Positions 38,435 to 46,582 of a stretch of 64,000 nt of DNA are shown here, piece after piece. Origin of the DNA: Prado023 sp963700475 (GTDB taxonomy: Bacteria; Actinomycetota; Actinomycetes; S36-B12; CAIYMF01). The number at the start of each line of letters is the position of its first letter. Position 1 is the first letter of the stretch. The notes below the pieces were generated by a model. The model made no database searches and had not been told where the DNA came from. It worked only from the letters and a program-made list of their open reading frames with translations. The DNA lies in contig CAVOXR010000004.1 of the NCBI GenBank assembly GCA_963700475.1, positions 32,119-96,118 on the forward strand, read 5' to 3'. A program made the position numbers and the translations under genes.

Positions 38435-38447
38435 CAGAGGCGGCCCG

Positions 38448-39578
38448 TCAGAACCGGCTGGCCGGAGTGAGCCCGAGCGAGAGGCCCGACAGTCCGCGTG
38501 GGCGCTTGCCCAGCCGCTCGGCGATCCCCCTCAGCACCTCCGCAGCCGGCGCGTTCGGCTTGTCCAGGACCAGGGGAGCGCCCGAGTCGCCGCCCTCGCG
38601 CAACTGGACGTCGAACGGGATCCGGCCGAGCAACGGCACCTCGGTCTCGAGTGCCCGAGAGAGCACGTTCGCGACCTTCTGGCCGCCGCCGGAGCCGAAG
38701 ATGTCCACGACCTCACCGCAGTGCGGGCATGGGAATCCACTCATGTTCTCGATGACGCCGGCGATGCGCTGGTTGGTCTCCTTCGCGACCATCCCGGCGC
38801 GGACGGCCACCTCGGCGGCGGCCTCCTGAGGCGTGGTGACCACCACGACCTCTGCGTGCGGCAGCAGCTGGGCGGCGGAGATGGCGACATCACCGGTGCC
38901 CGGGGGCAGGTCCAGCAGGAGCACGTCGAGATCGCCCCACCAGACGTCGGCGAGGAACTGCTGCAGCGCGCGGTGCAGCATCGGCCCACGCCAGGTCACC
39001 GGCTGGGTCACTCCACCAGGCTTGAACGGCAGCATCGAGATGACGCGGACCCCATGCCCCGTCGGCGGCATGATCAGGCCCTCGACCATCGTCGGGTTGA
39101 CCGTCACGTTGAGCATCCGCGGGATGCTGTGCCCGTACACGTCGGCGTCGACGACCCCGACCGACAGCCCCTGCGCGGACATCGAGGCCGCCAGGTTCGC
39201 GGTGATCGAGGACTTTCCGACACCGCCCTTGCCGGAGGCGATCAGGTACACGCGGGTCAACGAACCCGGCTTGGTGAACTGGATCTCCTTCTCGGGTCCG
39301 CCGAGCTTGGCGCGCATCTCCTTGCGCTGCTCGTCGCTCATCACATCGAGGTCGACGGTCACGGACGTGACACCGTCGATGACCTCCACCGCGCGGGTCA
39401 CCCGGCCGGTGATCTCGTCGCGCATGGGGCATCCGGCGACCGTCAGGTAGATGTCGATGTGGACCGCGCCACCGTCGATCCGTACGTCCTTGACCATCCC
39501 CAGCTCGGTGATGGGGCGGTGGATCTCGGGGTCCTGGACCTCGGCAAGGGCGGCGTCAACGGTCTCGCGTGTGGGCAT
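38448..39578 (-). CDS. mrp: Mrp/NBP35 family iron-sulfur cluster carrier ATPase
   Basis: 376 residues. The N-terminal MIP18-type domain (DAALAEVQDPEIHRPITELGMVKDV) is fused to a P-loop ATPase with GKGGVGKSS at residues 116-124. It also has VGVVDADVYGHSIPRML, DLPPGTGD and a C-terminal CPHC motif (GFPCPHCGEVVDIFG) that binds a bridging Fe-S cluster. It delivers Fe-S clusters to apoproteins in the cytoplasm. ATG 39578 is 6 nt after TAGGGT, so probably leaderless. Confidence 0.94.
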   Translation of the reverse strand: MPTRETVDAALAEVQDPEIHRPITELGMVKDVRIDGGAVHIDIYLTVAGCPMRDEITGRVTRAVEVIDGVTSVTVDLDVMSDEQRKEMRAKLGGPEKEIQFTKPGSLTRVYLIASGKGGVGKSSITANLAASMSAQGLSVGVVDADVYGHSIPRMLNVTVNPTMVEGLIMPPTGHGVRVISMLPFKPGGVTQPVTWRGPMLHRALQQFLADVWWGDLDVLLLDLPPGTGDVAISAAQLLPHAEVVVVTTPQEAAAEVAVRAGMVAKETNQRIAGVIENMSGFPCPHCGEVVDIFGSGGGQKVANVLSRALETEVPLLGRIPFDVQLREGGDSGAPLVLDKPNAPAAEVLRGIAERLGKRPRGLSGLSLGLTPASRF

Positions 39579-39626
39579 GGGAGAACCCTATGCCGGATCC
39601 GGGGGACCCGGACTCCGGCGCTGTCC

Positions 39627-39671
39627 GGACCTCGTCTGTGCGGAGCTCGTCTGGGCGGAGGTCGTCTGGGC
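39627..39671. repeat. 15-bp tandem repeat, three units
   Basis: Units GGACCTCGTCTGTGC, GGAGCTCGTCTGGGC and GGAGGTCGTCTGGGC at 39627-39641, 39642-39656 and 39657-39671, with a fourth weaker unit. They lie in the 311-nt gap 39579-39889 between glgP and mrp, which otherwise holds no gene that I can support; the remainder has CGGACCGAC-type short repeats near glgP. Confidence 0.6.
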
Positions 39672-39889
39672 GCGGGACGTTCTGGGCTGGTGATCGCCCG
39701 CGGGCCCGGGCGTTCTCGACGCGCACTGCTGCGCTCCGCTTCGCGGTGCTCGCTCCACGTGCGCTTTCGAGAAGGCCCCGGTCCGCTTGCGCGTGCCAGA
39801 TCGGACTGGCCCGCCGACCGGACCCGAAGGCCGACCGATCGGACGGGACCGACCGGCCAGACCCGGGGGCCGACTTGGCGCGCCGGCCG

Positions 39890-42322
39890 CTACTTCCAGA
39901 TCCGGTCGAAGTAGTCGCGCATTGCGCGGTCGGAGGAGAAGAACCCGGTGCGCGCAGTGTTGCGGATCGACATCGCCGTCCACGCGGCCTTGTCCCCCCA
40001 GAGGGTGTCCACTCGCTCCTGGGCCTCGATGTAGGCGCGGTAGTCGGCGAGCACCAGGTACTCGTCGCGCATCAGCAGGGTCTCCACGATCGGCCGGAAC
40101 AGGTCCGGATCGCCTGCGGGCGAGTAGTACCCGCTGGCGATCTCGTCGATGACCGCCCGCAGCTCGGGGTCCGCGCGGTAGGTCGCACCGGGGTCGTAGC
40201 CGGCGGCCTTGCGGGCCACCACCTCGTCCTCAGTCAGGCCGAAGAGGAAGAAGTTGTCCTCGCCGACGAGGTCGCGGATCTCCACGTTCGCCCCGTCGAG
40301 CGTGCCGATGGTGAGCGCCCCGTTGAGGGCCAGCTTCATGTTGCCCGTGCCGGAGGCCTCCTTGCCGGCCATGGAGATCTGCTCGGAGAGGTCGGCGGCC
40401 GGGATGATCCGCTCGGCCAGGGTCACGTTGTAGTTCGCCGGGAACACGACCGACAGCCGGCCGGCCATCGCCGGGTCGGCGGCGATCGTCGCGCCCACCT
40501 GGTTGATCAGCCGGATGATCAGCTTGGCCATCTGGTAGCCGGGAGCAGCCTTCGCCCCGAAGAGCACCACGCGCGGCGGTGCCACCAGGGTCGGGTCCAG
40601 CCGGAGCCGGCGGTACATCGTCGCCACGTGCAGCAGCTTGAGCATCTGGCGCTTGTACTCGTGCAGGCGCTTGACCATGACGTCGTACATCGGGTCGGTC
40701 GGGAACACGCGTCCCGTCCGCGCCTCGAGCAGCGTCGCGAGCTCGGCCTTGTTCGCGGTCTTGACCGCCGTCCAGCGCTCCTGGAACGCGGGGTCGTCGG
40801 CGAACTGCTCCAGGCCAGAGAGAAGGTCGAGATCGGTCAACCAGCCCTCGCCCACCGTCTCGGTGATCAGGTCGCTCAGCCGCGGGTTGGCCAGCTTGAT
40901 GAACCGCCGAGGTGTGACGCCGTTGGTCACGTTCGTGAACCGATCCGGCCACATCTCGGCGAAGTCGTGCAGCACGGTGTCCCGCAGGAGCTGGCTGTGC
41001 AGTGCCGCGACTCCGTTGACGTGCACGCTGGCCACGGTGGCCAGGTGCGCCATCCGGACCATGCGCTCCGGGCCCTCCTCGATGATCGACATGCTGATCA
41101 CCCGGGACAGGTCGTTCGGGAAGGCCTGGCGCACCTGGGCCAGGAAGCGCTTGTTGATCTGGAAGATGAGCTCCATGTGGCGCGGCAGCAGGTACTCAAG
41201 CAGGCCCACGGACCAGCGCTCCAGCGCTTCGGGCATGAGCGTGTGGCACGTGTAGTTGAACGTCCGCGAGGTGATGTCCCATGCCTCGTCGAAATCCAGC
41301 CCGCGCTCGTCGATGAGCAGGCGCATCAGCTCCGGGATGGCGATCACCGGGTGGGTGTCGTTGAGCTGGATCGCCACGCGGTCGGGGATCTGCGTGATCG
41401 GGATGCCCTCGATGTCGGCGACACGCATGAGGTCGGCCAGCGCGCAGGCGGTGAAGAAGTACTGCTGGCGCAGCCGGAGCTCCTTGCCGGCGGGCGTGGA
41501 GTCCTCCGGGTAGAGCACGCGCGAGATGTTCTCGCTCATCGACTGCTGACGTACGGCCTCGATGTAGTCGCCGGCGTTGAACACCTCGAGGTTGAACTGC
41601 GAGGACCCGCGGGCCTTCCACAGGCGCAGGGTGTTGACCACGCTGTTGCCGTAGCCGGGCACCATCAGGTTGTGCGGGACACCGAGCACCTTCTCCGCCG
41701 GGAGCCAGGCCCGGCCACCGGTCGCGGGATCAACCTCCACATGGCCGCCGAAACCGACGGACACGGCGTGCTCGCGCTGGGCGAACAGCCACGGGTTGTC
41801 GTGGTCGAGCCACTGGTCAGGCTTCTCGACCTGGCGGCCGCCCTCGAAGGACTGCTCGAAGATGCCGTACTCGTAGAGGATCCCGTACCCGATCGCCGGC
41901 CGGCCGAGTGTGGCCAGCGAGTCGGCGAAGCACGCAGCGAGCCGGCCGAGGCCGCCGTTGCCCAGACCGGGCTCGACCTCCATGTCGTAGACCTCGTCAA
42001 GGTCGAGTCCCAGGCCCGCGAGGGCCTCGCGGGCGACCTCCGTCAGCCCGGTGGCCAGCAGGGCGTTCCCCAGCTGGCGGCCCATCAGGTACTCAGCCGA
42101 CAGGTAGACGACAGTCTTGGACTGCAGCCGGCCGCGGTTGCGGACGGTGTCCAGCCAGTCGGACATCAGCCGGTCACGGACGGTGTGGGCAAGGGCGGCG
42201 TACACGTCGCGGCGGCCCGCGCGCTCGAGGTCGACTGCCCGGTCGAGCTGCAGGTGCGCGAGGAACTCCTCGGCGAAGCGCTGCGGGGTCGTGTCCGGCG
42301 TCGTGGTGGTCAAGCTCATCAT
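39890..42322 (-). CDS. glgP: Glycogen/starch/alpha-glucan phosphorylase
   Basis: Releases glucose-1-phosphate from glycogen chain ends using phosphate; cytoplasmic PLP enzyme. 810 residues, the classical long form. Conserved blocks: LSAEYLMGRQLGNALL, EPGLGNGGLGRLAACFADSLAT, QLNDTHPVIAIPELMRLL, FTNVTNGVTPRRF, RLHEYKRQMLK, and the PLP lysine in EASGTGNMKLALNGALTIGTLDG. It ends with YFDRIWK. ATG 42322 is chosen; ATG 42319 is equivalent. Together with ppgK it indicates flexible use of carbon and phosphate stores. Confidence 0.96.
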   Translation of the reverse strand: MMSLTTTTPDTTPQRFAEEFLAHLQLDRAVDLERAGRRDVYAALAHTVRDRLMSDWLDTVRNRGRLQSKTVVYLSAEYLMGRQLGNALLATGLTEVAREALAGLGLDLDEVYDMEVEPGLGNGGLGRLAACFADSLATLGRPAIGYGILYEYGIFEQSFEGGRQVEKPDQWLDHDNPWLFAQREHAVSVGFGGHVEVDPATGGRAWLPAEKVLGVPHNLMVPGYGNSVVNTLRLWKARGSSQFNLEVFNAGDYIEAVRQQSMSENISRVLYPEDSTPAGKELRLRQQYFFTACALADLMRVADIEGIPITQIPDRVAIQLNDTHPVIAIPELMRLLIDERGLDFDEAWDITSRTFNYTCHTLMPEALERWSVGLLEYLLPRHMELIFQINKRFLAQVRQAFPNDLSRVISMSIIEEGPERMVRMAHLATVASVHVNGVAALHSQLLRDTVLHDFAEMWPDRFTNVTNGVTPRRFIKLANPRLSDLITETVGEGWLTDLDLLSGLEQFADDPAFQERWTAVKTANKAELATLLEARTGRVFPTDPMYDVMVKRLHEYKRQMLKLLHVATMYRRLRLDPTLVAPPRVVLFGAKAAPGYQMAKLIIRLINQVGATIAADPAMAGRLSVVFPANYNVTLAERIIPAADLSEQISMAGKEASGTGNMKLALNGALTIGTLDGANVEIRDLVGEDNFFLFGLTEDEVVARKAAGYDPGATYRADPELRAVIDEIASGYYSPAGDPDLFRPIVETLLMRDEYLVLADYRAYIEAQERVDTLWGDKAAWTAMSIRNTARTGFFSSDRAMRDYFDRIWK

Positions 42323-42444
42323 CGCTCCAGATGTTGGTGGGCGGAACGAGGTCAGATTAGTCCGTCACGGCGCGTCTGGCACCCTCCCCGGGTCGATGTC
42401 CGATGTCGCCGGGTTTGCTCCTGCTCGTGAGGGAGAGAGCGATC

Positions 42445-43041
42445 TCAGGGTCGGTCGCCCTCGTGCTGCGGGGTCTCCGAGGGCCGGTTGTGGGCCGAAC
42501 TGCCGCCCGTTCCGGCACTATGGCCGACTGCGTGCTCGGTGTGGCGGTCGGCCTCCCCGGCCAGCAGCGCGGTCAGCTCGTCGGCGAGGTCGCGGACCTC
42601 GCCGCGGAGGAAGTCGCGCGTGGCGAGGTCGCCGGTGGCGATCCGGATCGTGGCGATCTCCCGGGTCAGGTACTCGGTGTCGGCGACCAGGCGCTCGGTG
42701 AGGTTCCGGTCCTCCTGGTACTGCACGCGGTCGCGGTCGGCCTGGCGGTTCTGGGCCAGCAGGATCAGGGGCGCTGCGTAGGACGCCTGCAGCGAGAGGA
42801 TCAACGTCAGGAAGATGAACGGGAAGGGGTCGAAGCGCAGGTTGCCCGGGGCAGCGGCATTCCAGATGACCCAGACGGCGACGAAGACCGTCATCCATCC
42901 GATGAACCGGGCGGACCCGATGAAGCGGGCCACCTTCTCGCTCCAGCGGCCGAACATCTCCGGGTCGTACTGCGGCTTGATCGTGCGTGAGCGGTCGCGG
43001 GGCTGGTCCATCCGCGCGGACCGGGAGGAGGCGCGTGCCAT
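42445..43041 (-). CDS. DUF1003 membrane protein
   Basis: 198 residues, two membrane helices (FIGWMTVFVAVWVIWNAA and FPFIFLTLILSLQASYAAPLILL) with the family sequence LAQNRQADRDRVQYQEDRN following the second helix. A long helical region and a polar, His/Ser/Pro-rich tail complete it. DUF1003 proteins commonly follow CBS/MgtE-N proteins and mrp in actinobacteria, as here. GAGGAGGA precedes ATG 43041, only 3 nt after the upstream gene's stop. Function unknown; a cation-related role is suggested by context. Confidence 0.88.
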   Translation of the reverse strand: MARASSRSARMDQPRDRSRTIKPQYDPEMFGRWSEKVARFIGSARFIGWMTVFVAVWVIWNAAAPGNLRFDPFPFIFLTLILSLQASYAAPLILLAQNRQADRDRVQYQEDRNLTERLVADTEYLTREIATIRIATGDLATRDFLRGEVRDLADELTALLAGEADRHTEHAVGHSAGTGGSSAHNRPSETPQHEGDRP

Positions 43042-43044
43042 GGC

Positions 43045-44313
43045 CTAGTCCTCCTCGTCCGCGTCGTCGGGGTCGGAGTCCAGGTCGCGCCAGTCCTCGG
43101 GGAGCATGTGGTCGATGACGTCGTCGACGGTGACCGCACCGAGCAGCCGATCGAGCTCGTCGACGACCGGCAGTGCGACGAGGTTGTAGGTCGCGAAGTA
43201 GCGGGTGACGGTCGAGAGCGGGGCCTGCGGTCCGACCGGCTCGAGTGAGCTGTCGATCACGGCCGAGACCAGCTTCGACGGCGGCTCGCGCAGCAGTCGT
43301 TGGAAGTGCGCCACGCCGAGGAACTTCCCCGAGGGAGTGTCCAGCGGGGGGCGGACCACGTACACCTGGGCAGCCAGCGAGGGCGAGACCTCCGGGCTGC
43401 GGACGCGGGCCAGGGCCTCGGCGACCGTGGCGTCGGGCAGCAGCATGATCGGCTCGGGGTTCATCATGCCGCCCGCCGTGAGCTCGCCGTAGGAGAGCAG
43501 GCGGCGCAGGTCCTCGGCCTCGTCGGGCTCCATCTCCTGCAGGAACCGCGCGGCCTGTTCCGGCGTGAGCTCGCTGAGCAGGTCAGCGGCGTCGTCGGGC
43601 TCCATGACCTCCAGGACGTCGGCGGCGCGCTCGATGCCCAGGTCGGTGAGGATCTGGACCCGGTCATCCTCGGGAAGCTCCTCGAGGACGTCCGCGAGGC
43701 GCTCGTCCTCGAGGTTGCGGGCCACCTCGAGGCGGCGCTTGTTCGGCAGGTCCTGCAGGACGTTGGCGAGGTCGGCGGGGCGAAGGGTGTCCATCATCGC
43801 CAGCAGGCTGTCGACGCCCTGCTCCTCCGGCGGGCCGTCGACGGAAAGCCCGACCACCTCGGACCACGGCAGCGTTGTGGCCTCGCCGCGGCGCCGGAAC
43901 CCGCGCAGGACCCGCGCGACGTGCAGCCGGGTGATCCGCCAGTCGCGGTTGCGGTCCTGTTCGATGGCGGCGTCGACGATGGTTGCGGGCTGGCCGTCGG
44001 CGGTCGTGACCCGCCGGTCGAGCAGCTCGCCGATGACGAGGGTCTCGCCGGGGCGCTGCTGGAACCGGCGCAGGTCCAGGCGGGCGTTGACGACGACCTG
44101 GCCGGCGTCGATCGTGGTGACCCGCGTCATCGGCAGGAAGATCCGGCGGCGCTGCACCTCCATCACAAGTCCCAGGACGCGCGGCGGCTCATGGTCATGG
44201 CGCAGCACCACCACGAGGTCGCGCACCTTGCCCAGCGTGTCACCGGCCGGGTCGAACACTCCGATCCCGGACAGGTGCGACACGTAGACGCGCGCGCTGC
44301 TGCCAGCCGTCAC
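43045..44313 (-). CDS. MgtE-N and CBS domain protein without transporter domain
   Basis: 422 residues. It has an N-terminal PRC-barrel-like region (VSHLSGIGVFDPAGDTLGKV...), then an MgtE N-terminal superhelix (LLAMMDTLRPADLANVLQDLP, repeated VLEELPEDDRVQIL, VLEVMEPDDAADLLSEL, FLQEMEPDEAEDL). Two CBS domains follow (MMNPEPIMLLPDATVAEAL and DSSLEPVGPQAPLSTVT), and an acidic C terminus. The membrane channel of MgtE is missing, so it is more likely a magnesium or nucleotide sensor acting with DUF1003. GTG 44313 is 7 nt after TAGCCT, probably leaderless. Confidence 0.85.
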   Translation of the reverse strand: MTAGSSARVYVSHLSGIGVFDPAGDTLGKVRDLVVVLRHDHEPPRVLGLVMEVQRRRIFLPMTRVTTIDAGQVVVNARLDLRRFQQRPGETLVIGELLDRRVTTADGQPATIVDAAIEQDRNRDWRITRLHVARVLRGFRRRGEATTLPWSEVVGLSVDGPPEEQGVDSLLAMMDTLRPADLANVLQDLPNKRRLEVARNLEDERLADVLEELPEDDRVQILTDLGIERAADVLEVMEPDDAADLLSELTPEQAARFLQEMEPDEAEDLRRLLSYGELTAGGMMNPEPIMLLPDATVAEALARVRSPEVSPSLAAQVYVVRPPLDTPSGKFLGVAHFQRLLREPPSKLVSAVIDSSLEPVGPQAPLSTVTRYFATYNLVALPVVDELDRLLGAVTVDDVIDHMLPEDWRDLDSDPDDADEED

Positions 44314-44410
44314 AGCGCTGAGGCTACTGCCGGTGACGGTTCGCAGCGGGCAGCGACGCACGAGCGCGGGCATCGGTCGCCGCCACACTGACCGGGGTTC
44401 CGGTCGAGCT

Positions 44411-44451
44411 GGTAGTCGATTCGGTCGATTGTTCCGACCGAATCGACTACC
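44411..44451. promoter_or_regulatory. Perfect 17-bp inverted repeat upstream of EamA permease
   Basis: Arms 44411-44427 (GGTAGTCGATTCGGTCG) and 44435-44451 are exact reverse complements with a 7-nt spacer. The right end is 10 nt before the TAGGGT -10-like box (44462-44467), so it covers the -35 region of a leaderless promoter. An operator for a dimeric or tetrameric regulator is plausible; a terminator of the divergent gene is not, because it lies at that gene's 5' side. Confidence 0.7.
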
Positions 44452-44474
44452 ACACACGGCGTAGGGTCCTCCGA

Positions 44475-45404
44475 GTGAGCACCACGCCGGCCCCCGCGAC
44501 GCTGTCCCGGCCCCCCGGCACGGACATCGCGCTGCTGGCCGTGGCGGTCATCGCCATCTCCACGTCCGGTCCGCTGATCGCCGCGTGCACAGCCCCGGCG
44601 CTGGCCATCGCGTTCTGGCGCACGGCGCTGGGTTCCGGGTTCACGTCGGTCCTGGTTGCGATCCGGCATCGCGCCGAGGTGCGGGCGCTGACCCGGGCGC
44701 AGTGGCGACTCATGTCGTTGTCCGGGGTGCTGCTCGGGGCGCACTTCGCGACGTGGATCCCCAGCCTTCGGTTCACGACAGTGGCATCGTCCACGGCCCT
44801 CGTGGCCACGCAGCCGGTGTGGGCGGCGCTGATCGCGCACCGCCGCGGGGTGGCGATCACCCGGATCGCATGGATCGGCATCGCCCTGGCCCTCCTGGGG
44901 GCGGTGGTGCTCACGGGCGTCGACTTCGCGCTGACCCCTCGCGCCCTGTTCGGTGACGCCCTGGCCCTGGCCGGTGCGGTGCTGGCCGCCCTGTACGTGA
45001 CCGTCGGGGAGAAGGTCCGGGCGACCACGTCCAACCCGACCTACACGATGATCTGCTACGCCGTCGGGGCCCTGAGCCTGCTGGTGCTCGTGGTCCTCGG
45101 GGGCGTCCCGCTGGTCGGCTTCTCCCTGCGGGACTGGATCCTGATCCTCCTGATCACCCTCGGCGCCCAGCTGCTCGGGCACTCGATGGTGAACCGCGTG
45201 CTGGCCACCACCTCGGCGACGATCGTGTCGCTGGCGATCCTGCTGGAGATGCCCGGCTCGACGGCGATCGCCGCGGCGTGGCTCGGCCAGGTCCCCCCGC
45301 CGGGGATCATCCCCGCGGTGGTGCTGATGTTCGCCGGCATCGCGTTGGTCATCAGCACGACCACCCGCCCGGACGACCCCCCCAGCGAGACCCCACCCGC
45401 CTGA
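44475..45404 (+). CDS. EamA/DMT superfamily transporter
   Basis: 309 residues with ten membrane helices in two repeated EamA halves. Helix one is DIALLAVAVIAISTSGPLIAA, and the first half includes TVASSTALVATQPVWAALI. The second starts GDALALAGAVLAALYVTVGEKV and ends VVLMFAGIALVIST. Drug/metabolite transporters of this type export or import metabolites such as amino acids; the substrate is unknown. GTG 44475 is 7 nt after TAGGGT and has no Shine-Dalgarno. It converges with the CoA-ester lyase gene across repeat family A. Confidence 0.88.
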   Translation: MSTTPAPATLSRPPGTDIALLAVAVIAISTSGPLIAACTAPALAIAFWRTALGSGFTSVLVAIRHRAEVRALTRAQWRLMSLSGVLLGAHFATWIPSLRFTTVASSTALVATQPVWAALIAHRRGVAITRIAWIGIALALLGAVVLTGVDFALTPRALFGDALALAGAVLAALYVTVGEKVRATTSNPTYTMICYAVGALSLLVLVVLGGVPLVGFSLRDWILILLITLGAQLLGHSMVNRVLATTSATIVSLAILLEMPGSTAIAAAWLGQVPPPGIIPAVVLMFAGIALVISTTTRPDDPPSETPPA

Positions 45405-45430
45405 CGGGCGCCCCGCCCGGCGCCGCCCCA

Positions 45431-45537
45431 CAAACCCTCCCGGAGCGTGCAGACCCTCCCGGAGTGCGCAGACCCTCCCGGAGCGCGCAGACCCTCCCGG
45501 AGCGCGCAGACCCTCCCTTTCAGATGGGAGGGTCTGC
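45431..45537. repeat. Tandem 19-bp units ending in a hairpin, repeat family A
   Basis: Four 19-bp units (CAAACCCTCCCGGAGCGTG at 45431-45449, then three CAGACCCTCCCGGAGYGCG units to 45506). A last half-unit follows whose GCAGACCCTCCC (45506-45517) pairs with GGGAGGGTCTGC across an 8-nt loop (end near 45537). It lies between convergent genes. It is related to the palindrome at 29981-30052. Confidence 0.85.
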
Positions 45538-45639
45538 ACCTTTCCGGAGGCTTTGCCCAGTGGCAGGGCGCGGGGGCGCTGGGGGCGCGGGGGCGCGGGG
45601 CGTGGGGGCGCTGGGGTGCCGGGGAGCGCAGGTGGGCGG

Positions 45640-46506
45640 CTACGCGCCCAGGGCCTCGATCGCGTCGTGGATCGCCAGCGTGCGTTCGGCTGAGGCCACG
45701 TGGAGGTTCTCGATCATCCGACCGTTGTACGTGACGACGCCGGAGCCGCGGCCCGCCTCCCAGGCGGCCAGGATCCCGCGGGCGTCCTCGACGGCCTTCG
45801 CAGACGGAGCGAACGCCTCGTTGGCCGGCTCGACCTGCCCGGGGTGGATCAGCGTCTTGCCGTCGAAGCCCATCTCGCGGCCCTGGGCGCACTCGGCGGC
45901 GAACCCCTCGGCGTTCTTCACGTCGTTGTAGACGCCGTCGATGATGACCTTGCCGGTCGCGCGGGCAGCCAGCAGCGCGAGCCCCAGTCCGGTCAGCAGC
46001 GGCTGGCGGCCGGGGACGTGCTCGGCGTAGAGCTCCTTGGCCAGGTCGTTGGTGCCCATGACCAGCACCGTCAGCCGGTCGGAGGCGGCGGCGATCTCAC
46101 GGGCGTCGAGCATCGCGACGGGCGTCTCCACCATGGCCCACAGCGACGTGCGGTCGGGCGCCCCGTGCTTCTCCATCGCGGCGACCAGCGCCCGCACAGC
46201 CGCGGCGGAGTCCACCTTCGGCACCACGATCGCGTCCGGCCCGGCGGCGCACGCGGCGGCCATGTCGGCCTCGTGCCACTCGGTGTCGGCGCCGTTGATC
46301 CGGATGGTCAGCTCCCGCCGGCCGTACTCACCGGACTGCACCGCGGCACACGCGGCCTCGCGGGCGGCCGGCTTCGCGTCGGGTGCGACGGCGTCCTCGA
46401 GGTCGAGGATGAGCCCGTCGCAGGGGATCGTCTTGGCCTTCTCCAGGGCCCGCTCGTTCGACGAGGGCATGTAGAGGACCGAGCGGCGCGGACGGAAGGT
46501 GCTCAT
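45640..46506 (-). CDS. HpcH/HpaI aldolase/citrate lyase family protein (CitE-like)
   Basis: 288 residues, TIM-barrel CoA-ester lyase or thioesterase. Motifs: RRSVLYMPSSNERALEKAK, GLILDLEDAVAPDAKPAAREA (metal-binding Glu/Asp), IVVPKVDSAAAV, MGTNDLAKEL and GFDGKTLIHPGQVEPANEAF. Relatives include citramalyl-CoA lyase and malyl-CoA thioesterase (Mcl2). With the neighbouring malyl-CoA-lyase-like gene this suggests C4/C5 CoA-ester turnover such as the ethylmalonyl-CoA pathway; substrate not proven. GGGAGGTT precedes ATG 46506. Confidence 0.85.
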   Translation of the reverse strand: MSTFRPRRSVLYMPSSNERALEKAKTIPCDGLILDLEDAVAPDAKPAAREAACAAVQSGEYGRRELTIRINGADTEWHEADMAAACAAGPDAIVVPKVDSAAAVRALVAAMEKHGAPDRTSLWAMVETPVAMLDAREIAAASDRLTVLVMGTNDLAKELYAEHVPGRQPLLTGLGLALLAARATGKVIIDGVYNDVKNAEGFAAECAQGREMGFDGKTLIHPGQVEPANEAFAPSAKAVEDARGILAAWEAGRGSGVVTYNGRMIENLHVASAERTLAIHDAIEALGA

Positions 46507-46582
46507 GCGACAACCTCCCGCGGCGTGAGGGTGGACAGGACCGGGTCAGCCGCGACGGCGGCGGGCGCTGCGACGGGGCACC

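Noticed and set aside
45431..45537. CRISPR-like regular repeat
   Set aside because: The 19-bp units are contiguous without unique spacers; no cas genes are present. It is a simple tandem repeat with a hairpin.
46507..46582. Small gene between the two CoA-ester lyases
   Set aside because: 76 nt of spacer with a Shine-Dalgarno for the downstream gene; no frame of useful length.
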